From: Micromonospora costi
Lineage (GTDB): Bacteria; Actinomycetota; Actinomycetes; Mycobacteriales; Micromonosporaceae
Length of the DNA: 64,000 nucleotides
Assembly: GCF_003626655.1 (NCBI RefSeq)
Contig: NZ_RBAN01000004.1
Coordinates: forward strand, 372,001 to 436,000
Direction of reading: 5' to 3'
Shown piece by piece: positions 25,566 to 34,520 of this stretch. Below the pieces are notes generated by a model. It saw only the letters and a list, made by a program, of their open reading frames with translations. It did not search any database and was not told the DNA's origin. Every line of letters starts with the position of its first letter. Within the stretch, counting starts at the first letter, position 1. A program made the position numbers and the translations under genes.

Positions 25566-26789
25566 ATGCGGACCCAGGTGGGCATCGTCGGCGCGGGACC
25601 CGCGGGGCTCATGCTCTCGCACCTGCTACACCTGCAGGGAATCGAGTCGGTCGTCGTCGAGTCCCGCAGCAGGGCGTACGTGGAGCAGCGCGTGCGCGCC
25701 GGCGTGCTGGAGCAGGGCTCGGTCGACCTGCTGTGCCGCACCGGGCTCGGCGAGCGGCTCCGCCGGGAGGGGATGCGGCACGAGGGCATCGAGCTGCGTT
25801 TCGACGGCGAGTCGCACCGGGTGCCGATGACGGAGCTGACCGGGCGGGCGATCACCGTGTACGGGCAGCAGGAGGTGGTCAAGGACCTCATCGCCGCCCG
25901 GCTCGCGGCCGGCGGCACGATCCTCTTCGACACCGAGGCGGTGCGCCTGTCGGACCTCGACAGCGCGCCGGTCGTCCACCTGCGCCGGGACGGTCGCGAC
26001 GAGGAGCTGCACTGCGACATCGTGGCGGGCTGCGACGGCTTCCACGGGATCAGCCGCGGCGCGGTGCCGGAGGGGGTGCTGCGCACGTACGAGCGGACGT
26101 ACCCGTTCGCGTGGCTGGGCGTCCTGGCCGCCGCTCCCCCGGCCGTGGACGAGTTGATCTACGCCAACCACGAGCGGGGCTTCGCCCTCCACAGTCTCCG
26201 GTCGCCGCAGATCTCCCGGCTCTACCTCCAGGTAGCGCCGGACGAGGACATCGCCGACTGGCCGGACGAGCGGATCTGGGCGGAGTTGCGCGCCCGCCTG
26301 GAGACGGTGCCGGGCTGGTCGCTGAACGAGGGCCCGATCCTGGAGAAGGGCATCACGCCCATGCGCAGCTTCGTGGTCGAGCCGATGCAGTGGCAGCGGC
26401 TGTTCCTGGCCGGCGACGCCGTGCACATCGTCCCGCCCACCGGCGCGAAGGGCATGAACCTGGCCCTGGCCGACGTCGCGCTGCTCGGGGAGGCCCTCGC
26501 GGCGTGGTACGGCGAGGGGCGGACGGACCTGCTGGAGAGCTATTCGGAGACCGCGCTGCGTCGGGTGTGGCGGGCCCAGCACTTCTCCTGGTGGATGACC
26601 TCGATGTTGCACCGGCTGGCCGCCGACGACCCGTACGAGGCCCGGCTCCAGTCGGCGACCCTGCGGTACGTGACCACGTCCCGGGCGTACGCCACGAGCC
26701 TGGCCGAGAACTACGTGGGCCTGCCGTGGCAGGACCTCGCGGGCCGGATCGCCGACGAGCCCGGCCTGCCGGCGGGCGGGGTCCGGTGA
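25566..26789 (+). CDS. pobA: 4-hydroxybenzoate 3-monooxygenase
   Basis: A 407-residue class A flavoprotein hydroxylase turning 4-hydroxybenzoate into protocatechuate with NAD(P)H and O2. FAD motif GIVGAGPAGLMLSHLL at residues 5-20, the VEQRVRAGVLEQG stretch, CDGFHG and the GDAVHIVPPTGAKGMNLA motif are all PobA features. The substrate region ALHSLRSPQISRLYLQV aligns with the Ser/Arg/Tyr segment that binds the carboxylate and phenol in Pseudomonas PobA. AGTGAGGAGG precedes the ATG. It links the aldehyde-oxidising operon to pca. Confidence 0.93.
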   Translation: MRTQVGIVGAGPAGLMLSHLLHLQGIESVVVESRSRAYVEQRVRAGVLEQGSVDLLCRTGLGERLRREGMRHEGIELRFDGESHRVPMTELTGRAITVYGQQEVVKDLIAARLAAGGTILFDTEAVRLSDLDSAPVVHLRRDGRDEELHCDIVAGCDGFHGISRGAVPEGVLRTYERTYPFAWLGVLAAAPPAVDELIYANHERGFALHSLRSPQISRLYLQVAPDEDIADWPDERIWAELRARLETVPGWSLNEGPILEKGITPMRSFVVEPMQWQRLFLAGDAVHIVPPTGAKGMNLALADVALLGEALAAWYGEGRTDLLESYSETALRRVWRAQHFSWWMTSMLHRLAADDPYEARLQSATLRYVTTSRAYATSLAENYVGLPWQDLAGRIADEPGLPAGGVR

Positions 26790-26790
26790 G

Positions 26791-26824
26791 CGCTTTTTAT
26801 GGTACGGTTGCACCATAAAAAGCG
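26791..26824. promoter_or_regulatory. Perfect AT-rich inverted repeat (operator candidate)
   Basis: Thirteen-base perfect arms (CGCTTTTTATGGT and ACCATAAAAAGCG) around ACGGTTGC, starting 2 bases after the pobA stop and ending 23 bases before the hydrolase start. The arms are unusually A+T-rich and lack a following T-run, so a repressor site for the hydrolase gene fits better than a terminator. Confidence 0.55.
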
Positions 26825-26847
26825 GCTGCCGGGGATCGGAGGCCACC

Positions 26848-27735
26848 ATGGCGGAACCACGGATCAGCGCATTCACCAGCGACCGGGCGCGCACCACGTT
26901 CCTGGCCGCCTACGCCCGGGCGATGGATCGACTGTGGCCGGTCGAGCGGACGTCACTCGACGTGCCCACCGCCTTCGGCACGACCCGCGTCTACCGGTCC
27001 GGGCCGGCCGACGGCGTTCCCGTCGTCCTACTGCCGGGCGCCGGCGGCAACGCGCTCACCTGGTACCGGTACGTGACCAGGCTCGGCCGGACCCACCCGG
27101 TGATCGCCGTCGATCCGGTCGGTGAACCCGGCGCCTCCGACCAGAGCGCGCCGATCGGCGACGGCCGTGACCTGGCCCGCTGGCTCGACGAGGTGCTCGA
27201 CGCCCTCGACGTCGGGCGCGCGCACGTGGTGGGCTGCTCCTACGGCGGCTGGGTCGGCCTGCAACACGCCCTCCACGCGCCCGGCCGGACGGCCACGATC
27301 ACGCTGCTGGACCCCGCCGGTCTCGGCCGGATCAGCGGGCGGTTCCTCCTCTGGGTGCTCGCCGGTGGGCTCGCGGCGCTCACCCCCGCGCCGGCCCGTC
27401 GGCGCCTCGCCCGCTGGCTGCACAACGCCACGCTGCTCGACGGCGAGCTGATGCGCCTCGCCGGTGCCACGATGCGGTTCCGCCGGCGGTTGCCCGCGCC
27501 GCCCCCGCTCTCCGACGACGACTGGCGGGGCATCGCGCCCCCGGTGCTGGTCCTGCTCGGGGAGCGCAGCCAGATGTACGACGCGGGCGTCGTGGCGGCC
27601 CGGCTGCGGGACCTGCTGCCGGCCGCCCACGTCGAGGTCGTGCCGGGGGCCAGCCACGACCTGCAGGTGCACTCCCCCGACCTCGTGGTCGAGCGGACCA
27701 TCGGTTTCATCGGCCAGGCCGAGGCGCTGGCCTGA
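26848..27735 (+). CDS. Alpha/beta-fold hydrolase
   Basis: A 295-residue hydrolase with LLPGAGGNALTWYRY (oxyanion region), VIAVDPVGEPGAS, nucleophile VGCSYGGWVG (near residue 130) and late His in VPGASHDLQVH. Such enzymes cleave esters, epoxides, C-C bonds or carbamates. It is preceded by a perfect inverted repeat that probably carries its operator, and by pobA on the same strand; no firm link to aromatic catabolism can be claimed. Confidence 0.75.
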   Translation: MAEPRISAFTSDRARTTFLAAYARAMDRLWPVERTSLDVPTAFGTTRVYRSGPADGVPVVLLPGAGGNALTWYRYVTRLGRTHPVIAVDPVGEPGASDQSAPIGDGRDLARWLDEVLDALDVGRAHVVGCSYGGWVGLQHALHAPGRTATITLLDPAGLGRISGRFLLWVLAGGLAALTPAPARRRLARWLHNATLLDGELMRLAGATMRFRRRLPAPPPLSDDDWRGIAPPVLVLLGERSQMYDAGVVAARLRDLLPAAHVEVVPGASHDLQVHSPDLVVERTIGFIGQAEALA

Positions 27736-27754
27736 CCGCAGGCGACCCCGGCCG

Positions 27755-28096
27755 TCAGTCGCCGAGCCGCTGCCGGGCGAGGAACTTCGGCACGCACATG
27801 CGCCACGCCTCGGTCACCAGCTCGGTCATGTGGTCGTGGTCGAGCCGGGCGGTGTGGCAGCAGACCCAGTTGAACCGCAGGTCCGACACGCCGGGCAGGA
27901 AGAACAGGTCGGGCTGGGTGGCGACCAGCGCCGCCCGCTCCTCCTTCGGGAAGCCGAAGCCCATCGTCGCCTCGTCGCGGCTGAAGGCCACGTAGACGAT
28001 CGACCCGACCCGGAACTTCACCCGGTCGTGGATCAGGTGCTCACTGCTGCGGGGCAGCGTGCGGGCCAGCGCCCGGACGTCGGCGACGGTCACCAT
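27755..28096 (-). CDS. MmcQ/YjbR-family DNA-binding-like protein
   Basis: A 113-residue protein of the MmcQ/YjbR (CyaY-like fold) family: VRALARTLPRSSEH at the start, KFRVGSIVYVAFS and GFGFPKEERAAL, with a C-terminal EAWRMCVPKFLARQ. Members fold like frataxin or DNA-binding domains and have no proven common function. It is convergent with the hydrolase gene and stands apart from the gluconokinase gene by 39 bases. Confidence 0.75.
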   Translation of the reverse strand: MVTVADVRALARTLPRSSEHLIHDRVKFRVGSIVYVAFSRDEATMGFGFPKEERAALVATQPDLFFLPGVSDLRFNWVCCHTARLDHDHMTELVTEAWRMCVPKFLARQRLGD

Positions 28097-28135
28097 GCCG
28101 CGACGGTAGCGACCGCCACCGACAATCCCGGACGA

Positions 28136-28681
28136 CTAGGCTTCCCCCACGCGGGTCGCGGCCGCCAGACCGAGGCCCTCGACCGCCCGGGCCACCAGCT
28201 CGTCCGGGTCGAGTGACACGTCGAGCACCAGCACGGACTCGTCCGGCTCGCTCCGCTCCAGCGTGGCGAGCTGTGATTCGAGCAGGCTCGCCGGCATGAA
28301 GTGCCCGGTACGGCGGGACATCCGCTCCCGGATGACCTCGGCGGGCCCGTCCAGGTGCACGAAGTCCACCGACGGGGGTCCCTGGCGCAACACGTCCCGG
28401 TACGAGCGCCGCAGCGCCGAGCACGCCAGCACCGTCGACCGGCCCTCGGCGCCGCGCCGGGCCATCCACGCGGCCAGCTCCCGCAGCCAGGGCCACCGGG
28501 CCGCGTCGTCGAGCGGTACGCCGGCCCGCATCCGCGCCACGTTCTCGGGCGTGTGGAACTCGTCCGCCTCGGCGAAGAGCAGCCCGGTCGCCTCGCTGAT
28601 CCCTCGCGCCACGGTGGTCTTGCCGGCGCCGGACACCCCCATCACCACGACGTGCCGGGTGGGCCGGTGCTCACCAGTCAT
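28136..28681 (-). CDS. gntK: Gluconokinase, GntK type
   Basis: A 181-residue P-loop kinase forming 6-phosphogluconate from gluconate. Walker A GVSGAGKTTVARG at about residues 15-27, then EADEFHTPENVARMRAGVPL (GntK substrate segment) and TGHFMPASLLESQLATLE are diagnostic. The start overlaps the mannonate dehydratase end by 11 bases, making it the last gene of the sugar-acid operon. It extends that operon to gluconate, presumably supplied by the same importer or by a dehydrogenase elsewhere. Confidence 0.9.
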   Translation of the reverse strand: MTGEHRPTRHVVVMGVSGAGKTTVARGISEATGLLFAEADEFHTPENVARMRAGVPLDDAARWPWLRELAAWMARRGAEGRSTVLACSALRRSYRDVLRQGPPSVDFVHLDGPAEVIRERMSRRTGHFMPASLLESQLATLERSEPDESVLVLDVSLDPDELVARAVEGLGLAAATRVGEA

Positions 28682-29900
28682 GGACCGTGCCGTCCATCAG
28701 CCGGTTGAACGGCAGGTACGCCGGCACGTACGGGAACGCCTCGGCGGCGGCCTCGTCGAGTTCCACGCCCAGGCCCGGCTGCTCGCCCGGATGCAGGTAG
28801 CCGTCGGCGAACGTGAACGACTGCCGGAACACCTCGTTCGTGAGCGGACCGTGCTTCATGTACTCCTGGATGCCGAAGTTGTGGATCGCCAGGTCCAGGT
28901 GCAGCGCGGCGGCCATGCCGACCGGCGAGATGTCGGTGGGACCGTGGATGCCGCTCTTGATCTGGTACTGGGCCGCGAAGTCGAGCAGCTTGCGCATGGC
29001 GGTGATGCCGCCGGTGTGGGTCACCGCGGAGCGGACGTAGTCGATCAGCTGTTCGCGGATCAGCGTCTGGTAGTCCCAGACGGTGTTGAAGACCTCGCCG
29101 ATCGCCAGCGGGGTGGTGGTGTGCTGGCGGACCAGCCGCAGCGCCTCCTGGTTCTCCGCCGGCGTGCAGTCCTCCAGCCAGAACAGGTCGTACGGTTCGA
29201 GCGCCTTGCCGAGCTTCGCGGCCTGGATGGGTGTCATCCGGTGGTGCCCGTCGTGCAGCAGCGGCAGCTCCGGGCCGAACTCGTTGCGGACCGCCTCGAA
29301 CACGCCCGGCAGGTGACGGAGGTACGCCCGGGTGTCCCAGTCCTCCTCGGCGGGCAGCGGGGTGCGCTGCGCCGGCTCGTAGTCGTACCGCTTGCCGTCG
29401 ACGCTGGGCTGGGCGGCGACGCCGTAGACGGCGTTGATGCCGGGCACGGAGGTCTGCACCCGGATCGACCGGAAGCCCTCGTCGAGGTGCCGGCGGATCG
29501 AGTCGAACAGCTCCGGCAGGTCGCGGCCGGACGCGTGGCCGTACGCCATGATGCCGGTGCGCGACGCGCCGCCCAGCAGCTGGTAGAGCGGCATCCCGGC
29601 GGCCTTGGCCTTGATGTCCCACAGGGCGACGTCCACGGCGGCGATGGCCGCCATGGTGACCGGCCCGCGCCGCCAGTACGCCGAGCGGTAGAGGAACTGC
29701 CAGGTGTCCTCGATGCGGTGCGGGTCCCGCCCGATGAGCAGCGGGACGACGTGGTCACGCAGGTACGACGCGACTGCCAGCTCCCGCCCGTTGAGGGTGC
29801 CGTCACCCAGGCCGGTGAGGCCGTCGTCGGTGGTGATCTTGAGGGTCACGAAGTTGCGGTCCGGGCTGGTCACGATGACGTCAGCGGCGGCGATCTTCAC
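28671..29900 (-). CDS. manD: D-mannonate dehydratase (enolase superfamily, ManD/RspA)
   Basis: A 409-residue enolase-superfamily dehydratase. The ManD features are present: HDGHHRMTPIQAAKL (Asp metal ligand and catalytic His), WLEDCTPAENQEALR, TTTPLAIGEVFNTVWD, SGIHGPTDISPVGMAAAL and a C-terminus ending FNRLMDGTVHDW like ManD proteins. It would dehydrate D-mannonate to 2-keto-3-deoxygluconate; some RspA-like members have low activity or prefer D-gluconate, which is worth noting beside a gluconokinase. Located between the kinase gene upstream and gntK. Confidence 0.85.
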   Translation of the reverse strand: MKIAAADVIVTSPDRNFVTLKITTDDGLTGLGDGTLNGRELAVASYLRDHVVPLLIGRDPHRIEDTWQFLYRSAYWRRGPVTMAAIAAVDVALWDIKAKAAGMPLYQLLGGASRTGIMAYGHASGRDLPELFDSIRRHLDEGFRSIRVQTSVPGINAVYGVAAQPSVDGKRYDYEPAQRTPLPAEEDWDTRAYLRHLPGVFEAVRNEFGPELPLLHDGHHRMTPIQAAKLGKALEPYDLFWLEDCTPAENQEALRLVRQHTTTPLAIGEVFNTVWDYQTLIREQLIDYVRSAVTHTGGITAMRKLLDFAAQYQIKSGIHGPTDISPVGMAAALHLDLAIHNFGIQEYMKHGPLTNEVFRQSFTFADGYLHPGEQPGLGVELDEAAAEAFPYVPAYLPFNRLMDGTVHDW

Positions 29901-29935
29901 GAGGGGTGGTGCCTTTCTGGAAACGGGTGCGGCGG

Positions 29936-30898
29936 CTAGCGGAGGACGCTGCCCGCCTCGTGGCCGTCGAGGAGGGCGAGTTCGGCGCGGCGGGGCAGGC
30001 CCTCGCAGTCGCCGCGGGTGGAGACCGCGAAGGCGCCGAGGGTGGCCGCGCGGCGCAGCCGCCCGGCCAGGTCCAGCCCGTCGAACCAGCCGGACAGGTA
30101 GCCGGCGGTGAACGCGTCCCCGGCGCCGACGGTGTCGACGGCGGTCACCGGAAGCACGCCCGCGTGCGTCACCCCGTCGGCCGTGTGCGCCCGGGCGCCG
30201 TCGGCGCCCAGCTTCACCAGGACGGTCTCCACGCCGCGCCCGAGCAGGTCGGCCACGACGGTCGACTCGTCGGCGCCCGGGTCACCGACGAGATCGAGCT
30301 CGTCGACGGAGGCGATGACCGTCGAGGCGTACGCCGCCAGCGGGGTGAGCACCGCGCGGGCGGCCTCACGGCTCCAGAGGCGGGCACGGTAGTTCACGTC
30401 GAGGCAGACCGGGACACCGGCCGCGGCGGCGGTCTCGGCCGCCCAGCGGGTGGCCTCGCGAGCCGTGTCCGACAGCGCCGGGGTGATGCCGGTCAGGTGC
30501 AGCATCCGCGCTCCGGTGGCCAGCGGGGCCTTCACGTCGTCGACGCGCAGCGCCGACCCGGCCGACCCCGCCCGGTAGTACTGCACACGGGTGAGGTCGG
30601 CGCTGCGCTGCTCCAGGAACATGAGACCGGTCTGCCGCTCGGCGTCGCGGGTCACCCCGTCCACGCCCACGCCCTCGGCGCGCAGCTGCCGCAGCACGTA
30701 CTCGCCGAACTCGTCGGTGCTCACCCGGCTTACCCAGGCTGCCCGATGGCCCAGGCGGGCCACGCCGACGGCCACGTTGGACTCGGCGCCGGCCAGGTGC
30801 ATGCTCAGCGTGGCGCCACTCGCGAGCGGGCCGGTCGAGCGCAACGACACCATGGCCTCGCCGAAGGTGAGCAGGTCGGGCGCGGTCACGCGCGCCAC
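29936..30898 (-). CDS. kdgK: 2-keto-3-deoxygluconate/galactonate kinase (PfkB family)
   Basis: A 320-residue ribokinase-family sugar kinase. N-terminal LLTFGEAMVSLRS and HLAGAESNVAVGVARLGHR, and the C-terminal DTVGAGDAFTAGYL containing the catalytic Asp, are typical of KdgK. It phosphorylates the product of the two dehydratases. GTG at 30898 has GGAGG ten bases upstream; GTG at 30889, overlapping the aldolase stop by four bases, is an alternative. True specificity (gluco or galacto) cannot be read out. Confidence 0.83.
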   Translation of the reverse strand: MARVTAPDLLTFGEAMVSLRSTGPLASGATLSMHLAGAESNVAVGVARLGHRAAWVSRVSTDEFGEYVLRQLRAEGVGVDGVTRDAERQTGLMFLEQRSADLTRVQYYRAGSAGSALRVDDVKAPLATGARMLHLTGITPALSDTAREATRWAAETAAAAGVPVCLDVNYRARLWSREAARAVLTPLAAYASTVIASVDELDLVGDPGADESTVVADLLGRGVETVLVKLGADGARAHTADGVTHAGVLPVTAVDTVGAGDAFTAGYLSGWFDGLDLAGRLRRAATLGAFAVSTRGDCEGLPRRAELALLDGHEAGSVLR

Positions 30899-31533
30899 CC
30901 CGCCACGGCCTCCAGGTAGGTGCGCGCCCGCTCCCGCAGGGCGTCCACGTCGCCGCCGGACGCCGCGTCACCGACCAGCGGGCCACCGACGCCGACCGCG
31001 ATGGCGCCCACCGCGAGATAGCGGGGCACGTCGTCGAACCCGACTCCGCCGACGGCCACGAACGGGATGTCCGGGAACGGGTCGCGCACCGCCTTGAGGT
31101 AGCCGGGACCGCCCACCGACGCCGGGAACAGCTTGACCACCGAGGCGCCCATCCGCGTCGCGGTGTACGCCTCGGTCGGGGTGAACGCCCCCGCGGCGAC
31201 CGGCAGGCCGCGGCGGGCGGCCTCCGGGATCGACTCGACGACGGCCGGGGTCACCACGAACTGGGCGCCCGCGGCGGCCACGTCGGCCACGTCGGCGGCG
31301 GTGAGCACCGTGCCCGCGCCGACGAGGGAACCGGCGGGCGCCGTCTCCCGCAGCGCCGCGATGGCCTTCGGCGCGTCGGGCGTGGTGAGGGCGACCTCGA
31401 CGATGCGGACGCCCTCCTCCAGCAGGGCCGCGCCGGCGGCGATCGCGCCCGCGGTGGAGGTGCCACGGATGACCGCGAGGATGCGGGCGTCGGTGAGTTC
31501 GGCAGTGAGGTTGAGGGTCATGTTCTTCACCAT
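30886..31533 (-). CDS. eda: KDPG/KDPGal aldolase
   Basis: A 215-residue class I aldolase splitting 2-keto-3-deoxy-6-phospho-gluconate or -galactonate into pyruvate and glyceraldehyde 3-phosphate. Conserved elements: AVIRGTS, GVRIVEVALTTPDA, GAGTVLTAADV, and the Schiff-base lysine in SVVKLFPAS. ATG at 31533 overlaps the dgoD stop; an in-frame ATG at 31521 is a plausible second start. Between a galactonate dehydratase and a KDG kinase it serves both sugar-acid branches. Confidence 0.88.
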   Translation of the reverse strand: MVKNMTLNLTAELTDARILAVIRGTSTAGAIAAGAALLEEGVRIVEVALTTPDAPKAIAALRETAPAGSLVGAGTVLTAADVADVAAAGAQFVVTPAVVESIPEAARRGLPVAAGAFTPTEAYTATRMGASVVKLFPASVGGPGYLKAVRDPFPDIPFVAVGGVGFDDVPRYLAVGAIAVGVGGPLVGDAASGGDVDALRERARTYLEAVAGWRA

Positions 31534-32675
31534 TCCGCGTAGGAGCCGTCGAGGTGCCGCCAGGTCGGGCTGCGCCAGGCGTGGCCCCGCTTGTCCGCCG
31601 TCCGCACGGCGTGCTCGTCGATGTCGATACCGAGGCCGGGTGCCGTCAGCCGTTCCACGTACCCGTCGGAGAACGTGAGCGGCGTCTTGTCGAGGCAGTA
31701 GTCGAGCACCTCGGCGCCCAGGTTGTAGTGGATGCCGATGCTCTGTTCCTGGATCAGGTAGTTGGGGGTGGCGAAGCCGACCTGGAGGCAGGCCGCCAGG
31801 GCGATCGGCCCGAGCGGGCAGTGCGGGGCGAGCTGCGCGTCGTACACCTCGGCCAACGCAGCGATCTTGCGCACCTCGGTGATGCCGCCCGCGTGCGAGA
31901 GGTCCGGCTGGGCGACCGCGATGCCGGCCTGGAGCACCGGCAGGAACTCCTGCCGGTTGTAGAGCCGCTCCCCGGTGGACACCGGCGTGGTGGTGGAACG
32001 GACGAACTCGCCGATCAGGTGGGAGTTCTCCGGGACCACCGGCTCCTCGAGGAAGAACGGTCGGAACGGTTCGAGCAGCGGGGCGACCCGGCGGGCGTTG
32101 GCGAGCGTGAACCGGCCGTGGAAGTCGACCGCGACGTCGCGGTCGTCGCCGAGCACCTCGCGCGCCGCGGCCACCCGCTCGACCACCCCGTCCAGCTCGG
32201 CGACCGAGGCCACCGCGCTCATCCGGCCGGAGGCGTTCATCTTGACCGCGGTGAGGCCCGACTCGACGGCGGCCGCGATGTGGTCACGCACCTCGGCGGG
32301 CTCGTCGCCGCCGACCCAGCCGTAGACCCGGATCCGGTCCCGGACCGGGCCGCCCAGCAGCTGGTGCACGGGCGCGCCGAAGTGCTTGCCCGCGATGTCC
32401 CACAGGGCCTGGTCGAGACCCGCGACGGCGCTGGCCAGGATCGGCCCGCCCCGGTAGAACGAACCCTTGGTCATCACCTGCCAGTGGTCCTCGATGCGCA
32501 GCGCGTCCCGGCCGACGAGCAGCTCGCCGAGCTGCTCGACGGCGGTGCGTACGGTCTCCGACCGGCCCTCGCAGGTCGCCTCGCCCCAGCCGACCAGGCC
32601 GGAGGCGGTCTCGACCCGGACGAACAGCCATCGGGGCGCGACGAGGAACGTCTCCACCCGCGCGATCGTGGTCAT
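31527..32675 (-). CDS. dgoD: D-galactonate dehydratase (enolase superfamily)
   Basis: A 382-residue enolase-superfamily enzyme. Asp184/His186 in VDFHGRF lie one residue from Asp183/His185 of E. coli DgoD; FFLEEPVVPEN and STGERLYNR supply the other two metal ligands and PHCPLGPIALAACLQ the second catalytic His. It dehydrates D-galactonate to 2-keto-3-deoxygalactonate. It starts 8 bases after the permease stop, so import and dehydration are co-expressed. Other sugar-acid dehydratases share parts of this pattern, but the match to DgoD is close. Confidence 0.88.
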   Translation of the reverse strand: MTTIARVETFLVAPRWLFVRVETASGLVGWGEATCEGRSETVRTAVEQLGELLVGRDALRIEDHWQVMTKGSFYRGGPILASAVAGLDQALWDIAGKHFGAPVHQLLGGPVRDRIRVYGWVGGDEPAEVRDHIAAAVESGLTAVKMNASGRMSAVASVAELDGVVERVAAAREVLGDDRDVAVDFHGRFTLANARRVAPLLEPFRPFFLEEPVVPENSHLIGEFVRSTTTPVSTGERLYNRQEFLPVLQAGIAVAQPDLSHAGGITEVRKIAALAEVYDAQLAPHCPLGPIALAACLQVGFATPNYLIQEQSIGIHYNLGAEVLDYCLDKTPLTFSDGYVERLTAPGLGIDIDEHAVRTADKRGHAWRSPTWRHLDGSYAEW

Positions 32676-32682
32676 GGTGTCC

Positions 32683-33498
32683 TCAACCCTTCGTGGCGCC
32701 GGCGGTGAGGCCGGAGACGACGTACTTCTGCACGAACAGGGCGATCACCATGATCGGCAGGGTGACCACGGTGGCCGCGGCCATCAGGCCGCCCCAGTCG
32801 ATGCTCGCGTACCCGACGAAGTCGAAGATCGCCACGGGGAGCGTCTTGGTGTCGGCGCCCGAGAGCACCAGGGCGAACATGAAGTTGTTCCAGGAGAAGA
32901 TGAAGGAGAGGATGCCGGCGGTGGCGATGCCGGGCAGCGACAGCGGCAGCGAGATCCGCCGGAAGGCGCCGATGTGGGTCAGCCCGTCGACGAGCGCGGC
33001 CTCCTCCAGCTCGGTCGGCAGGCCGTCGTAGTAGCCCATCATGATGTAGACGATCAGCGGCAGCGACACGAACATGTGGCTCAGGATGAGCACGGTGTAC
33101 CCGCCGACCATCTGCAGGTTCGAGAAGACGTAGTACCAGGGCACCAGCAGCGAGACGCCGGGGATCACCCGGGCCATGAGCACCACGACCGCCGACCGGC
33201 GCATGCTGAACCGGCTCATCGAGTACGCGGCGGGCACACCCAGGATCAGCGAGAGCACGGTGGCCGCGAACGCCACCCAGAGGCTGTTGCCGATGAACTG
33301 GACGTAGTTGGCCCGCTGGAGCACGTTGGAGTAGTTGTCCAGGGTGGGCGAGAAGGCGAACGCCTTGCCGCTGTCGTAGATGTCGACGTTGGTCTTGAAC
33401 GACGCGGCGATCATCCACAGCAGCGGCGCGAGCAGCGCGACCACCACGACGGCGAGGGCCACCGCCCGGAAGATCTGGTACGGCCGGCTCGGCCTCAT
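32683..33498 (-). CDS. Carbohydrate ABC permease, MalG type
   Basis: A 271-residue six-helix permease of the carbohydrate uptake (CUT1) group. The EAA loop is ELEEAALVDGLTHIGAFRRI with PLSLPGIA following, as in MalG/UgpE. Its ATG overlaps the stop of the MalF-type permease by four bases. With the next two genes it forms a sugar or sugar-acid importer; the ATPase is missing here and is probably a shared MsiK-like subunit elsewhere, as usual in actinobacteria. Confidence 0.88.
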   Translation of the reverse strand: MRPSRPYQIFRAVALAVVVVALLAPLLWMIAASFKTNVDIYDSGKAFAFSPTLDNYSNVLQRANYVQFIGNSLWVAFAATVLSLILGVPAAYSMSRFSMRRSAVVVLMARVIPGVSLLVPWYYVFSNLQMVGGYTVLILSHMFVSLPLIVYIMMGYYDGLPTELEEAALVDGLTHIGAFRRISLPLSLPGIATAGILSFIFSWNNFMFALVLSGADTKTLPVAIFDFVGYASIDWGGLMAAATVVTLPIMVIALFVQKYVVSGLTAGATKG

Positions 33499-34445
33499 CG
33501 GTCCAGCCCCTTCTTGCGGTAGGTCAGGGCCCACATCACCCCGATGATGATCAGGAAGAAGATGATGAGGACGGTCGACGAGACGCCGTAGTCGTTGTAG
33601 TCGAAGCTCAGCCCGTACGCGTACACGTTGAGCGTCTCGACCTCGTGGAACGACCCGCCGCCGCGGCCCTTCGTGGCGTAGAGGATGTCGAACGTCTTCA
33701 GCGCGTCGATGCCGCGCAGCAGGATCGCGACGATCACGGTCGGCATGAGCAGCGGCAGGGTGACGTGCCGGAACCGCTGCCAGGTGCTCGCCCCGTCGAT
33801 GCGGGCGGCCTCCTGCGGCTCGTCGGACAGCGACGTGAGGCCGGCGAGCAGGATGAGCACGACCATCGGCGTCCACTGCCAGATGTCGATGAACATCGTG
33901 GTGGGCAGCGCCGAGTGCTGCCCGGAGAGCCAGGGCTGCGGGCCGATGCCGATCCAGCCCAGCAACTGGTTGGCCATCCCGATGTTGGGGTCGAAGATCA
34001 GACGCCACATCATGCCGACGGCGACCGGGGTGGCCACGAGGGGCAGGAGGATCGCGACGCGGACCCAGCGCTCACCGCGGAACGGCCGCCACAGCAGCAG
34101 GGCGATCGCCATGCCGAGGACGATCTCGAAAAGGAGTACGACGCCGGTGAAGGCGACCGTGCGCCACACGGCCGGCCAGAACCGGTCGGTGTCGGCGAGC
34201 ACGTCGAGGTAGTTCTGGAACCCGATGAACTCGCTCTCGGCGCGCACCGAGCCCTCGGCGTCGGTGAGGCTGAGGTACCCGGTCCAGGCGACCGGGAAGA
34301 TGATCAGCACGGCGACGAACACCATGGCGGGCGCCGCGAAGAGCCACTTGCGGTGCGCGTTGGCCCAACGCGACCAGGCCGACCCGTCCGGCGGCGCCGG
34401 CCGGGCGTCGGGCGATCTGGTGACGGGGGTGGTGACGGTGGACAT
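33495..34445 (-). CDS. Carbohydrate ABC permease, MalF type
   Basis: A 316-residue permease with a cytoplasmic N-terminus, a first helix near residues 32-54 (KWLFAAPAMVFVAVLIIFP) and the EAA loop EPQEAARIDGASTWQRFRHV, typical of MalF/UgpA proteins. It lies 75 bases downstream of the binding-protein gene, with no strong hairpin between them. It pairs with the MalG-type permease. Confidence 0.88.
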   Translation of the reverse strand: MSTVTTPVTRSPDARPAPPDGSAWSRWANAHRKWLFAAPAMVFVAVLIIFPVAWTGYLSLTDAEGSVRAESEFIGFQNYLDVLADTDRFWPAVWRTVAFTGVVLLFEIVLGMAIALLLWRPFRGERWVRVAILLPLVATPVAVGMMWRLIFDPNIGMANQLLGWIGIGPQPWLSGQHSALPTTMFIDIWQWTPMVVLILLAGLTSLSDEPQEAARIDGASTWQRFRHVTLPLLMPTVIVAILLRGIDALKTFDILYATKGRGGGSFHEVETLNVYAYGLSFDYNDYGVSSTVLIIFFLIIIGVMWALTYRKKGLDR

Positions 34446-34520
34446 GGAGACTCCGGGTTCGCAGGGCCAGGGTCGCGCGCGGTGGCGGGGCCGGGCGGCC
34501 CCGCCACCGTCGCGGTCGGG

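Noticed and set aside
26791..26824. Inverted repeat as a rho-independent terminator of pobA
   Set aside because: The stem is A+T-rich and no T-run follows on the + strand, so an operator is preferred; termination is not excluded.
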